DNA of 54,223 nucleotides from Coriobacteriaceae bacterium (GTDB lineage: Bacteria > Actinomycetota > Coriobacteriia > Coriobacteriales > UMGS124). How positions within the stretch are numbered: the stretch's first letter is position 1; each line of letters begins with the position of its first letter. Positions 16,936 to 24,819 of the stretch are shown here, piece after piece. The stretch spans positions 1 to 54,223 of the forward strand of contig JAHZGC010000028.1 of the NCBI GenBank assembly GCA_019421015.1, in the 5' to 3' direction. The notes under the pieces were generated by a model. It had not been told where the DNA came from, made no database searches, and worked only from the letters and a program-made list of their open reading frames with translations. The position numbers and the translations under genes were made by a program.

Positions 16936-18231
16936 ATGGACCGCCTGACCTGCTTCGTCGCCTCTCCCATCGGCAAGGACGGCTCCGAGTCGCGTACGCG
17001 GGCCGACGACGTGTTCGACTTCCTTATCGAGCCGGCTCTCGACCGCTACGGCTTCGATGTCAAGCGCGCCGACCACAGCAGCCGCGGCACCGACATCCGC
17101 GACGACATGGTGAGCAGCCTGCGCGAGAGCGACCTGTGCGTGGTGGTCATGACCGACATGAACCCCAACGTCATGTTTGAGTTTGGCATCCGCTTCGAGA
17201 CCGGCAAGCCCTTTGTGGTGCTCATGGACGAGTCCCAGCGGCAGGTGGTCCCCTTTGACGCCCGTACGCTGCGGATCATCTACTACGACGGCAGCTTCCA
17301 GAACCCGCGCTCCACCCGCGACACCCAGCGGGCGATCCAGCAGGCCGTCGACGGCTTTATCGAGGCGGGCATCAACCGCACGACCAAGGCGTCGTTCGAG
17401 AGCATCGCCGACTCCCTCAACCGCGTGGAACGCAAGCTCGAGAGCCTGCTCAAGCGCGAGGTCCGTTCCGCCGTGGCGGCCCCGGCGCCGTCGCAGCCGG
17501 CCATCGAGCAGGTCTTGAACCCGCGCGAGGCCTTTTTGGCCGCGCGGCTCCAGGGCGACGTGGCCCGCATGGAGCGGCTGCTGCCCCTGATCGAGCCGCG
17601 CGTCGACTTTGTGCAGTTCTACGACTTTTACGTGCAGATCGTGGCGGCCCAGGGTTCCGAGTACGCCGGGCAGCTTCTCTCCCAGAACATGGAGCGCTTC
17701 ATGGCCGTGGCCCCCAACGCCAAGGCAAAGATCGACTACCTGGGCTGCTTCGTGTCGTACTGCATGCGGCGCAACAAAGAGGGCGAGGAGCTCGAGCGCG
17801 TGGTCTCGATCATCGAGGAGGCGCTGGACGACGACGCCCTGACCGACCCCCAGCGCGCCGCCCTCCACTGCCAGGTGAACCGCCTGCTCTACGGCCAGTA
17901 CTCCAACACCGGCGACGAGGCCTACCTGATCGCGGCGGTGCGCTCGCTCGAGCAGTCCATCGCCTACGACCCGCACGACGCCTCGTACCACTACAACATG
18001 GCCCTCTGCCGCCGCGAGCTCGGCCAGATCGAGGAGGCCCAGGAGTCGATCCTGCGCTGCCTCGACCTCGACGGCGCCGACGACAGCGACCACCTGGCCC
18101 TGGCCTGCCAGATCTTTGCGGCCACGGGCAACGCCGAGCTCGCCCCGACCCTCGAGCGCCTGCGCGAGGCCAACCCCGACAAGTACGCCATCACCCGCGC
18201 CGACCTCGAGGCGCGTTCATCCAGGGGTTAG
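16936..18231 (+). CDS. TIR/deoxyribosyltransferase-like domain protein with C-terminal TPR-like repeats
   Basis: 431 residues; AAGGAGC precedes the ATG. Residues 5-120 look like the TIR-like/nucleoside 2-deoxyribosyltransferase-like fold: FVASPIGKDG as the first strand and loop, GTDIRDDMVSSLRESDLCVVVMTD, then NPNVMFEFGIR with Glu82 in the catalytic position of that superfamily, then KPFVVLMDE. Residues 145-185 form a coiled linker (SIADSLNRVERKLESLL). The C-terminal half is helical, with TPR-like repeats near 290-420 (EQSIAYDPHDASYHYNMALCRRELGQ). Such domains cleave NAD+ or nucleotides in immune effectors. Divergence from the vWA/PP2C/kinase genes suggests a shared system, but this is inference. 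Confidence 0.7.
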   Translation: MDRLTCFVASPIGKDGSESRTRADDVFDFLIEPALDRYGFDVKRADHSSRGTDIRDDMVSSLRESDLCVVVMTDMNPNVMFEFGIRFETGKPFVVLMDESQRQVVPFDARTLRIIYYDGSFQNPRSTRDTQRAIQQAVDGFIEAGINRTTKASFESIADSLNRVERKLESLLKREVRSAVAAPAPSQPAIEQVLNPREAFLAARLQGDVARMERLLPLIEPRVDFVQFYDFYVQIVAAQGSEYAGQLLSQNMERFMAVAPNAKAKIDYLGCFVSYCMRRNKEGEELERVVSIIEEALDDDALTDPQRAALHCQVNRLLYGQYSNTGDEAYLIAAVRSLEQSIAYDPHDASYHYNMALCRRELGQIEEAQESILRCLDLDGADDSDHLALACQIFAATGNAELAPTLERLREANPDKYAITRADLEARSSRG

Positions 18232-18260
18232 GGGCTGGGGGATTGTTGCGGGCAAGCAGA

Positions 18261-18375
18261 GTTGCCGAGGTTGCCGAGGGCGCCAGGGTTGCCGAGGGCG
18301 CCAGGGTTGCCGAGGGCGCCAGGGTTGCCAGGGTTGCCGAGGGCGCCAGGGTTGCCAGGGTTGCCGAGGTTGCCA
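18261..18375. repeat. Minisatellite: 18-bp unit, about five copies with shorter variants
   Basis: GTTGCCGAGGGCGCCAGG is repeated directly, with intervening 9-base half units (GTTGCCGAG or GTTGCCAGG), over about 115 bases just after the TIR-like gene. The copy number probably varies between strains. It runs directly into the type II array. Confidence 0.9.
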
Positions 18376-18567
18376 AACAAAGCAGGTTTATTCGGCGCAA
18401 TCAGGGCCTTGCCAAACAAACCTGCTTTATCTGGCAGGGTATCTACCAGCAGAAATAAAGAAAATATGCTGGTAGATTCCTTATTTTTGTTTGCCAAACA
18501 AAGTAGGTTTATTCGGCGACACCGCCGACGGTGGGAACTTCTGCCAAACAAAGTTACATTATCTGGC
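18371..18567. repeat. Type II intergenic array: four near-palindromic units plus a hairpin
   Basis: Units starting TGCCAAACAAA and ending TTATTCGGC or TTATCTGGCA lie at 18371, 18410, 18492 and 18542. The 5-base centres are GCAGG, CCTGC, GTAGG and GTTAC, so the first two are mirror images. An 11-bp perfect stem (ATCTACCAGCA at 18441-18451, complement at 18467-18477) sits between units two and three. The spacings of 39 and 82 equal those at 9981-10127 read backwards. Nothing else is seen in 18568-18720. Confidence 0.85.
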
Positions 18568-18726
18568 ACGCCCTCGGCCCGCTGCCTTATCCGGCACACC
18601 CTCGGCCCGCTGCCTCATCTGCGCGCCTTCGGCCCTTGTCCAATCCCGCCCCGCCCCCAGAGCCGCAACTCCTCCGCCCCCCGCCCGCTTCGCTGCACTC
18701 CCGTGAAATCCTACCGATCTCCTTGC

Positions 18727-18732
18727 TATAAT
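18727..18732 (+). promoter_or_regulatory. -10 box for the TSCPD/Rrf2 operon
   Basis: A perfect TATAAT with only a weak GTGAAA about 18 bases upstream as -35. It would start an RNA with a leader of about 90 bases before the gene at 18831. Confidence 0.5.
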
Positions 18733-18830
18733 GGCCCCCACGTGCAATCCCAAGGTCCTTCGAGGCCCTTGCGACTCGACCCAACCCGACCCAACCCCCG
18801 GGGGAGAGGCCCCCGAGAGAGGACGCCTTC

Positions 18831-19097
18831 ATGATTGAGACCGACTTCACCCCCCACGGCGTGTGCGCCCGCAATATCCATATCGTGCTCTCCGACGACG
18901 GCCAGACCGTCGAGAGCGTGGAGTTCACCCGCGGCTGCGACGGCAACCTCAAGGCCATTGCCAAGCTCGTGGCCGGCATGCCGGTCGACAAGGTGGTCGA
19001 ACTGCTCCAGGGCAACACCTGCGGCCCCAAGCCCACCTCCTGCGCCGACCAGCTCACCCATGGGCTGCGCGAGGCCCAGAAGCTCGCGACCGCCTAA
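18831..19097 (+). CDS. TSCPD-domain protein
   Basis: 88 residues covering a full small TSCPD protein (TIGR03905 type): FTRGCDGNLKAIAKLVAGM, then LLQGNTCGPKPTSCADQL. The spaced cysteines (GC, TCG, SCAD) give the family its name and also occur at the end of some B12-dependent ribonucleotide reductases. A metal- or Fe-S-linked redox role is suspected for the family, but no function is established. GAGAGAGGA precedes the ATG. It is followed after one base by the Rrf2 gene, so the two form an operon. Confidence 0.85.
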   Translation: MIETDFTPHGVCARNIHIVLSDDGQTVESVEFTRGCDGNLKAIAKLVAGMPVDKVVELLQGNTCGPKPTSCADQLTHGLREAQKLATA

Positions 19098-19098
19098 G

Positions 19099-19566
19099 AT
19101 GCTGGTCTCGACCAAGGGCCGCTACGGTCTGCGTATGATGATCGACATCGCGCGCAACCAGCAGGCCGGTGTCAAGATATCGCTGCGCGAGATTGGCGAG
19201 CGCCAGGGCATCTCGGTCAAGTACCTGGAGCAGCTGGCCCGCTCGCTGTGCAACGCGGGGCTGCTGCGCGGGAGCCGCGGTCAGGGGGGCGGCTACGCGC
19301 TGGCCCGCCCCGCCCGGTGCATCACGGCCGGGGCCATCCTGCGCGCGACCGAGGGGTCCACGGCGCCGGTTTCGTGCCTGGTTGACTCCGACGACCCCCA
19401 CTGCCTGCGCCAGCCTGACTGCGAGACGGCCGCCTTTTGGGTGGGGCTCGATAAGATGATCGCCGCCTACGTGAACGGCTACACCCTCGAGGACCTGGTC
19501 AACGACAGCTCCTCGCTCGACCCGGCCCCCGGCCCCTGCATCGGTGCGCCGCACGGCCGGGGGTAG
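19099..19566 (+). CDS. Rrf2/IscR-family transcriptional regulator with Fe-S-type cysteines
   Basis: 155 residues. The winged helix-turn-helix is standard (STKGRYGLRMMIDIA, then EIGERQGISVKYLEQL, then GSRGQGGGYALARP). Cys93, Cys102 and Cys108 fall where IscR and related regulators bind a cluster, though the first spacing (eight residues) is longer than in IscR. The start is the ATG one base after the TSCPD stop; the longer frame runs through that gene. It probably senses Fe-S or redox state and may control its own operon. No isc or suf genes are in the window. Confidence 0.85.
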   Translation: MLVSTKGRYGLRMMIDIARNQQAGVKISLREIGERQGISVKYLEQLARSLCNAGLLRGSRGQGGGYALARPARCITAGAILRATEGSTAPVSCLVDSDDPHCLRQPDCETAAFWVGLDKMIAAYVNGYTLEDLVNDSSSLDPAPGPCIGAPHGRG

Positions 19567-19596
19567 GGGGCTCGCCGGTGGGCGGCGATGCGACGG

Positions 19597-19808
19597 TGGC
19601 AAGATCGCGTTCGAATCAGGAAGGCGCAAGCGGCAAATGGCAAGAGTTCAACCAAATCAGGAAGCGGGCCCGGCGCATGTGGCAGGAATCTAAGAAAATC
19701 AGGACGTTAGCGGCTTAAAATCGGTCTTTGGAAGCGCGGCAATCCTGATTTGATCGAATTCCTGCCAGATGGTCCTCCCCGCTTCCTGATTTGAACGATT
19801 TTATGCCA
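19597..19808. repeat. 212-bp intergenic array: 3 forward and 2 inverted 27-bp units
   Basis: Forward units start at 19597, 19638 and 19680; inverted units occupy 19741-19767 and 19782-19808. Every unit begins TGGCA and has AAATCAGGA or GAATCAGGA at positions 17-25, with a variable middle. The spacers are 14, 15, 34 and 14 bases. The same geometry and the same end motif are found at 32652-32863. It fills the space between two convergent genes. Confidence 0.92.
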
Positions 19809-19900
19809 TGGCGCCCGGCGGGGCGACCGGCCACAACGCGCGATCCACGGCGCTTCGTCCTCGCGCCCCGCCCGGCCCGGCCGCGAGCTCGTCTTCTCCC

Positions 19901-20629
19901 CTACCCCAGGTTCCGCGGTTCGCTCGGGTCCAGCGGCAGCTCGTCGCGCTCCACCAGGCCGGCGGCCACCAGGTACTCCACGATGATCTGGGCGGCATCC
20001 ACGGCCGCGGCGATGCGCGTGGTGTTAAAGGCGAGGTCAAAGTTGCGCAGGTCGCCCCAGCGCTTGCCCGTGTAGCGCTCGTAGTACTTGGCGCGGCGCG
20101 GCGCGATCTCCTTAAAGCGGGCCAGGGCCTCGTCGGCGGTCAGGCCGTTGCGGCGGGCGATGCGCTTGAGGCGGGCCTGTTCGTCGGCGTGCAAAAAGAC
20201 GTCGACCACGTCGATCTCGTCGTGCATGTCCTCGAGCACGTAGTCGGCGCAGCGTCCCACGATGACGCAGCTGTGTTGGCGGGCGATGTCTTTGATGGCG
20301 TTGGCCTGGGCGATGAAGAGCTGGTCGTCGAGGGGGATGTCGTTGCCGTTCACAAAGCCCTTCGACGAGTACGAGAAGAGCCAGGCCAGGCCGCGGGGCA
20401 CGCGCTCGTTCTGCTTCACGAACGACTCCACCGAAAACCCGCTGCTCTCGGCCGCCTTGTAGACGAGCTCCTTGTCGTAGTAGGCCACTCCCAGCAGGCG
20501 GGCGAGCTGCTCGCCGACCTCGCGGCCGCCGCTGCCGTACTGGCGCCCGATGGTGACCACGAGGTTCTTCCGCGTCTGCGGGGTCGGGGGCTTCTCTGCC
20601 GAGGGGGCTTGGGCCGAGTCTGCAGTCAT
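19901..20629 (-). CDS. Cytidylate-kinase-like P-loop protein
   Basis: 242 residues from the ATG of MTADSAQ; the frame is open far upstream but that part is the shadow of other genes. Residues 23-38 (LVVTIGRQYGSGGREV) are the P-loop of the cytidylate kinase-like family PF13189, and the rest follows that family: YYDKELV, VIVGRCADYVL, VFLHADEQARLKRI, and YYERYTGKRWGD. These proteins are predicted small-molecule or nucleotide kinases related to CMP kinase but lack its CMP-binding insert; their substrate is unknown. The first 20 residues are a disordered Pro/Ala tail. GGAACCTCC gives only a moderate ribosome site. Confidence 0.82.
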   Translation of the reverse strand: MTADSAQAPSAEKPPTPQTRKNLVVTIGRQYGSGGREVGEQLARLLGVAYYDKELVYKAAESSGFSVESFVKQNERVPRGLAWLFSYSSKGFVNGNDIPLDDQLFIAQANAIKDIARQHSCVIVGRCADYVLEDMHDEIDVVDVFLHADEQARLKRIARRNGLTADEALARFKEIAPRRAKYYERYTGKRWGDLRNFDLAFNTTRIAAAVDAAQIIVEYLVAAGLVERDELPLDPSEPRNLG

Positions 20630-20767
20630 GGAGGTTCCTTTCGGGGCTAGGGCGGCTCGACGCGCGCCGCCGTGGGGCTGTCTGGTTTTACCGTAGAGCG
20701 GCCCGTGCGGGCGTCTTTGCATTATAGGCGGCGGTATAGGGTTAGCGACGACCGAAGGGAGGACCCC

Positions 20768-22171
20768 ATGCAAAAGGACAATCGCCCCGCATCCCCGTGT
20801 GCGTCCCCGGGCGCTTCCGCGGACATCCCCCGGGTTCGTACGGCGTTGCCCCCGGCGGCGGCCGGCACCCACGTCGAGCCGACGCTCCATCCCGGCGAGG
20901 GCGTCTGGGTGGGTGCCTCCCGGGCGACCCGTCGCGAGTTTGCGGCCGCTGCCTCGGCGACTATGGCGGCGTTCGCGATGGGCATCCCCCTGGCGCGTGC
21001 GGCGAGGGCCGACGACGCCCAGGGTCCCGATGCCGCCGACCAGACCCAGGACGCCGGCGAGACGCCCGCCGACGAGGGCCCCGTGGGCATCGACGAGCAG
21101 GGCAACGTCGACGTCATCGCCAACTTCACCGACCTCATCGAGGAGACCGACTACGAGCCCGTTGCCAGCTACACGCTGTCCGTGGGCTGCAACGTCTGCG
21201 CCGACTGCGAGACCCGCGCGGCGGTGGTGCAGGCCAATGGCGGCGGCCGGCCGTTCACAGTGGTGGGCTGCCTCGACTACGCCACGGGCGAGTACACGGT
21301 GGTGGTGCCCGAGCCGGTGAGCGGCTCCGACTTTGCCCCGAGCGACGCCCGCATCACCGACTCCCTTATCGCCTGGGTCGAGGTCGACAACAGCACCGAC
21401 CGTTGGGCGTTCTACGCGGCCCCCTTTGCCGGGGCGCCCGTGAGCGTGGGGACCTACGGCTTGGTAAAGCTGGGCGAGGGCGACGCCGACTGGCTGCCCC
21501 CGCTGTTCGACGTCGCGGGCAGCCGCGTGGTGTGGCAGGTCATGCCCGACCCCTACGGCACCAAGACCCGCGAGTACTCCCACGCCTACCTGTGGACCCT
21601 CGGCGCCGGCGAGGGGACCGAGATCTACGAGTCCCCGGGCCGCTTTGCCTGCGAGCCCAACATCAGCGGGGGCGTCCTCACGCTCGCCCCGCGCATCAAG
21701 CCCGACGAGGGCGTCTACTACGGGCTCAAGGCCATCGACCTCGACCACGGTCAGGCGGTCGTCGACGAGCAGGAGATGCCGGTCTCGGTGCGTCCCTTCA
21801 GGGCCACGCGCATCGGCGACACCTTTGCCTTCTCGGTCGAGGCCAACTACGGCTATGGAGGCCTGCTGGGCTCCATGGGCTACTACATCGGCCCCGGCGG
21901 CGGTCCCTTTGACTACGTGCCCCGCGAACCGTCGGCCCAGGTGAGCTTCGTGGGGGGCGCCTACATCGTGAAGAGCCAGCTCTCCTACTTCGTGGTGGAC
22001 CTGGAGCGGCGCACCTACGCCCGCATCGCGGCGGCGAGCGGCTGTACGGACTACGGCGACTACCCGGCCACGGCGGGCACGGCGAGCCAGTTCGTGACCT
22101 ATGCCGCTGTAAAAGATTCGTCTACGGGCATACCGAATGGCGTTTTGGTGCGCATCTTTACTCTTCTGTGA
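20768..22171 (+). CDS. Tat-exported protein of unknown function
   Basis: 467 residues from the ATG preceded by GGGAGGA. A long n-region leads to a twin-arginine signal (RATRREFAAAASATMAAFAMGIPLA) cleaved near residue 80. The mature part is acidic at its start, carries a CNVCADC cysteine pair, and then shows repeated strand-rich segments (DSLIAWVEV, GSRVVWQVM, GGVLTLAPR, GDTFAFSVE) that suggest a beta-propeller. No catalytic motif is recognised. It lies just before an OmpR-type regulator, and the propeller-like form would suit an envelope sensor or anchor protein, which is inference only. Confidence 0.65.
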   Translation: MQKDNRPASPCASPGASADIPRVRTALPPAAAGTHVEPTLHPGEGVWVGASRATRREFAAAASATMAAFAMGIPLARAARADDAQGPDAADQTQDAGETPADEGPVGIDEQGNVDVIANFTDLIEETDYEPVASYTLSVGCNVCADCETRAAVVQANGGGRPFTVVGCLDYATGEYTVVVPEPVSGSDFAPSDARITDSLIAWVEVDNSTDRWAFYAAPFAGAPVSVGTYGLVKLGEGDADWLPPLFDVAGSRVVWQVMPDPYGTKTREYSHAYLWTLGAGEGTEIYESPGRFACEPNISGGVLTLAPRIKPDEGVYYGLKAIDLDHGQAVVDEQEMPVSVRPFRATRIGDTFAFSVEANYGYGGLLGSMGYYIGPGGGPFDYVPREPSAQVSFVGGAYIVKSQLSYFVVDLERRTYARIAAASGCTDYGDYPATAGTASQFVTYAAVKDSSTGIPNGVLVRIFTLL

Positions 22172-22173
22172 GG

Positions 22174-22243
22174 TATAATAGAGGAGACGTATTTTGCCTA
22201 AAGCATCAACGCCCGCCTCGGCCCTTGCGGCGGGGCGGTTTTT
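22174..22243 (+). promoter_or_regulatory. Promoter followed closely by a terminator (small RNA or attenuated leader)
   Basis: A perfect TATAAT at 22174-22179 overlaps the end of the preceding gene. About 30 bases later a GC-rich hairpin (CGCCCGCC / GGCGGGGCG, 22210-22238) is followed by TTTTT. The arrangement would make an RNA of about 55 bases, or regulate entry into the response regulator gene at 22298. Confidence 0.45.
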
Positions 22244-22297
22244 GTACATCGATACGGTGTTAGAGGCGCAAGAAACGAAGTGCGAAGGAGCTGAGCT

Positions 22298-23017
22298 ATG
22301 CCCCAGGAACAGCGTAGGATTCTGTTGGTCGAAGACGAGAAGGCCATCCGCGATGCAGTGACGGCCTACCTGGAGCGTGAGAAGTACGCCGTCGTGGGTG
22401 TCGGCGACGGCCAGAGCGCGGTCGACGAGTTCGAGAAGCATCAGTTCGACCTCATCATCCTCGACCTCATGCTTCCCAAGCTTTCGGGCGAGCGCGTATG
22501 CCGCGCCATCCGCGACACCTCCGAGGTGCCGATCATCATGCTGACCGCCAAGGGCGAGGTCGAGGACCGCATCATCGGTCTCGAACTCGGTGCCGACGAC
22601 TACCTGATCAAGCCGTTCTCGCCCCGCGAGCTCGTGGCCCGCGTGCGCGCCCTGCTGCGCCGCACCCACCTCGACGCGGAGCCCCAGCTCGAGGTCCTCG
22701 ACTTCGGCGACCTGATCATCGACGTCTCGGGCCACAAGGTCGAGGTCGAGAAGCGCGAGGTGGAGCTCACCGCCTCCGAGTTCAAGCTCCTCACCACCCT
22801 GGCGCGTTACCCGGGCCGCGTCTACACCCGCATGGAGCTGGTGGAGAAGGTCCTGGGCTATGACTTCGAGGGTTACGAGCGCACCATCGACTCGCACGTC
22901 AAGAACCTGCGTGCCAAGCTCGGCGACGACCCCCGCAACCCCAAGTGGCTTTACACCGTGCACGGCGTGGGCTATCGTTTTGAGGCCCCCAAGAAGGAAG
23001 AGCCCGCCAAGGAGTAA
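22298..23017 (+). CDS. OmpR/PhoB-family response regulator
   Basis: 239 residues. The receiver domain has the acidic pocket (VEDE), phospho-acceptor Asp56 in IILDLMLP, the conserved Thr in IIMLTAKGE and Lys in YLIKPFSP. The C-terminal winged helix (ELTASEFKLLTTLARYPGRV, then GYERTIDSHVKNLRAKLGDD) is typical of the MtrA/RegX3/PhoB group. GAAGGAG precedes the ATG. The partner sensor kinase follows 62 bases later. It probably controls envelope or phosphate-related genes; the target cannot be read from the sequence. Confidence 0.93.
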   Translation: MPQEQRRILLVEDEKAIRDAVTAYLEREKYAVVGVGDGQSAVDEFEKHQFDLIILDLMLPKLSGERVCRAIRDTSEVPIIMLTAKGEVEDRIIGLELGADDYLIKPFSPRELVARVRALLRRTHLDAEPQLEVLDFGDLIIDVSGHKVEVEKREVELTASEFKLLTTLARYPGRVYTRMELVEKVLGYDFEGYERTIDSHVKNLRAKLGDDPRNPKWLYTVHGVGYRFEAPKKEEPAKE

Positions 23018-23079
23018 GCGTTTGACGCCGGGCATCGCCGCGGCCCTGCGGCCGTTGCGGTGCGGCGAGGAGGTCTTTC

Positions 23080-24654
23080 GTGCCCACAGCACGCGACTCG
23101 GGGGACGAGACGTCCCAAGGCACACACCATAGCATCGGCAAGGACGCCGCCCCCGAGGCGGCGTCCTCGTCCAGGGGGCGTTTCCGCCGGGGCGTCCTGG
23201 GCCTTCGCGCCGGGGAAGGGCGCGTCGTCGGTTTCAGGCAGCGCGTGACCCTCTCCTTCGCGGCTGTGGCCGTGAGCACCACGCTGCTGTTCGTGGTGGT
23301 TCTCACCCTGGTCTGGAACAACCAGTTCGCCTCGTACACCCGCACCACCATGGAGAACCTGGCGGAGTCCACGGCCGCTGCGCTGGCGCGTGTGTACAAC
23401 ACCCGGAGTTACTGGAGCACCTCCCAGATCGACGCCGCGGCCGCCGGCGCCGCTTCGACCGACGGCGTGGGCATCCAGGTGCTGAACGCCGACGGCGTGG
23501 TGCTCTACGACAGCACCCGCATCACCGACGACCGCTCCGTCATCTTTGACGACGAGATCTCCCTGGCGCCCGAAGAGTCCCACATGGTCGTGGCCCCCGT
23601 CGTGAGCGAGACGGGCAAGGAGGTGGGCGTCGTGCGCGTGTGGGCCTACGGCTCCGACCTGCTGCTGACCCAGCGCGACAAGAGCTTTCGCGACAGCTCC
23701 TTTGAGGCCATAGCTTTGGCGGCCGTGGCCTCGGTGGTGCTGGCCGTGCTCATGGGGCTTGTGTTCTCGCGCGCCCTCACCAGGCCAGTGCGCGCCATCT
23801 CTCAGGCGGCCCAGCGCATCAAGGAGGGCGACCTCACGGCCCGCTCGGGTCTTTCGGGCGATGACGACCTGGGTCAGCTGGGCGAGACCTTCGACGACAT
23901 GGCCGAGTCCCTGGAGCGCGACCGCGAGCTCGAGCGCCGGCTCACCTCGGACGTGGCCCACGAGCTGCGTACGCCCCTCATGTCGATCCTCGCCACCGTC
24001 GAGGCCATGCAAGACGAGGTGCTGCCCTGCGACCAGGAGCACCTGGCCCTGGTTTCGAGCGAGACCAAGCGCCTTTCTCGGCTGGTCGACTCGATGCTGC
24101 GCCTCTCGCGGCTCGAGAACGGCTCGGTGCGCCTCGACATCATCCCCGTCGATGTGGTGGCCCTGGTCCGCGGCATCGCCACCTCGCATCAGGCGCTGCT
24201 CGAGGACATGGGGCTCGAGATGGCCTTTGAGAACCTCACCGGCCGAGACGAGCTCGATGTGGAGCTCGACCGCGACACCGTGACCCAGGCGGTGACCAAC
24301 ATCATCAGCAACGCCATGCGCTACACGCCGGCACCGGGCAAGGTGACCGTGCGGGTGGCGGCCGACGAGGACGGCGCCCTGGTCTCCGTGAGCGACACGG
24401 GCATCGGCATTGCCCCCGAAGACCTAGACCGCGTGTTCGGGCGCTTCTGGCGCGCCGAGGAGAGCCGCAACCGCGTGGCTGGCGGCCTGGGCGTGGGGCT
24501 GGCCGTGACAAAGGAGATCGTGGACCGCCATCACGGCATGATCAACGTGGAGTCCGAACAGGGCGTGGGTACCACGTTTACGATCTTCCTTCCGTTCGAG
24601 CAGCCCGGCCATGGCGATCATGGTGCGGAGGGCCACGGGGGGTACCGGCGGTAG
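23080..24654 (+). CDS. Sensor histidine kinase partner of the OmpR-type regulator
   Basis: 524 residues starting with GTG after GAGGAGG. Order: a basic cytoplasmic tail, a first membrane helix at about 58-80, an extracytoplasmic loop of about 125 residues, a second helix at about 208-230, a HAMP domain at 231-285, a HisKA box with His294 in SDVAHELRTPL, and a HATPase domain (NIISNAMRYTP, SDTGIGIAPED, GGLGVGLAV). All catalytic motifs are intact. It forms an operon with the upstream regulator. The sensed signal is unknown. Confidence 0.93.
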   Translation: MPTARDSGDETSQGTHHSIGKDAAPEAASSSRGRFRRGVLGLRAGEGRVVGFRQRVTLSFAAVAVSTTLLFVVVLTLVWNNQFASYTRTTMENLAESTAAALARVYNTRSYWSTSQIDAAAAGAASTDGVGIQVLNADGVVLYDSTRITDDRSVIFDDEISLAPEESHMVVAPVVSETGKEVGVVRVWAYGSDLLLTQRDKSFRDSSFEAIALAAVASVVLAVLMGLVFSRALTRPVRAISQAAQRIKEGDLTARSGLSGDDDLGQLGETFDDMAESLERDRELERRLTSDVAHELRTPLMSILATVEAMQDEVLPCDQEHLALVSSETKRLSRLVDSMLRLSRLENGSVRLDIIPVDVVALVRGIATSHQALLEDMGLEMAFENLTGRDELDVELDRDTVTQAVTNIISNAMRYTPAPGKVTVRVAADEDGALVSVSDTGIGIAPEDLDRVFGRFWRAEESRNRVAGGLGVGLAVTKEIVDRHHGMINVESEQGVGTTFTIFLPFEQPGHGDHGAEGHGGYRR

Positions 24655-24819
24655 GGGTCTCGATCAGGGAGGGGCCCTTCTCCACTGCAGAGTTTTTCGC
24701 CAGATGGGTTGCCCCGGACGAACCGTGCCGCTCGGGGTCCTACAATAAGCGGTTATCCATGGCAGGGTAGCTTCGCGGGCCGTCGGCTGCGGCGCCGCGA
24801 TGAACGAAGGGAGACCGTC

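Noticed and set aside
18261..18375. CRISPR array
   Set aside because: Tandem units without spacers; it is a minisatellite.
19597..19808. CRISPR array
   Set aside because: Units are not identical, only three face the same way, two are inverted, spacers are 14-15 bases and no cas genes are present.
19901..23125. Minus-strand frame of 1074 codons
   Set aside because: Only the part from 20629 down (cytidylate-kinase-like) is real. The rest is antisense to the Tat protein and response regulator.
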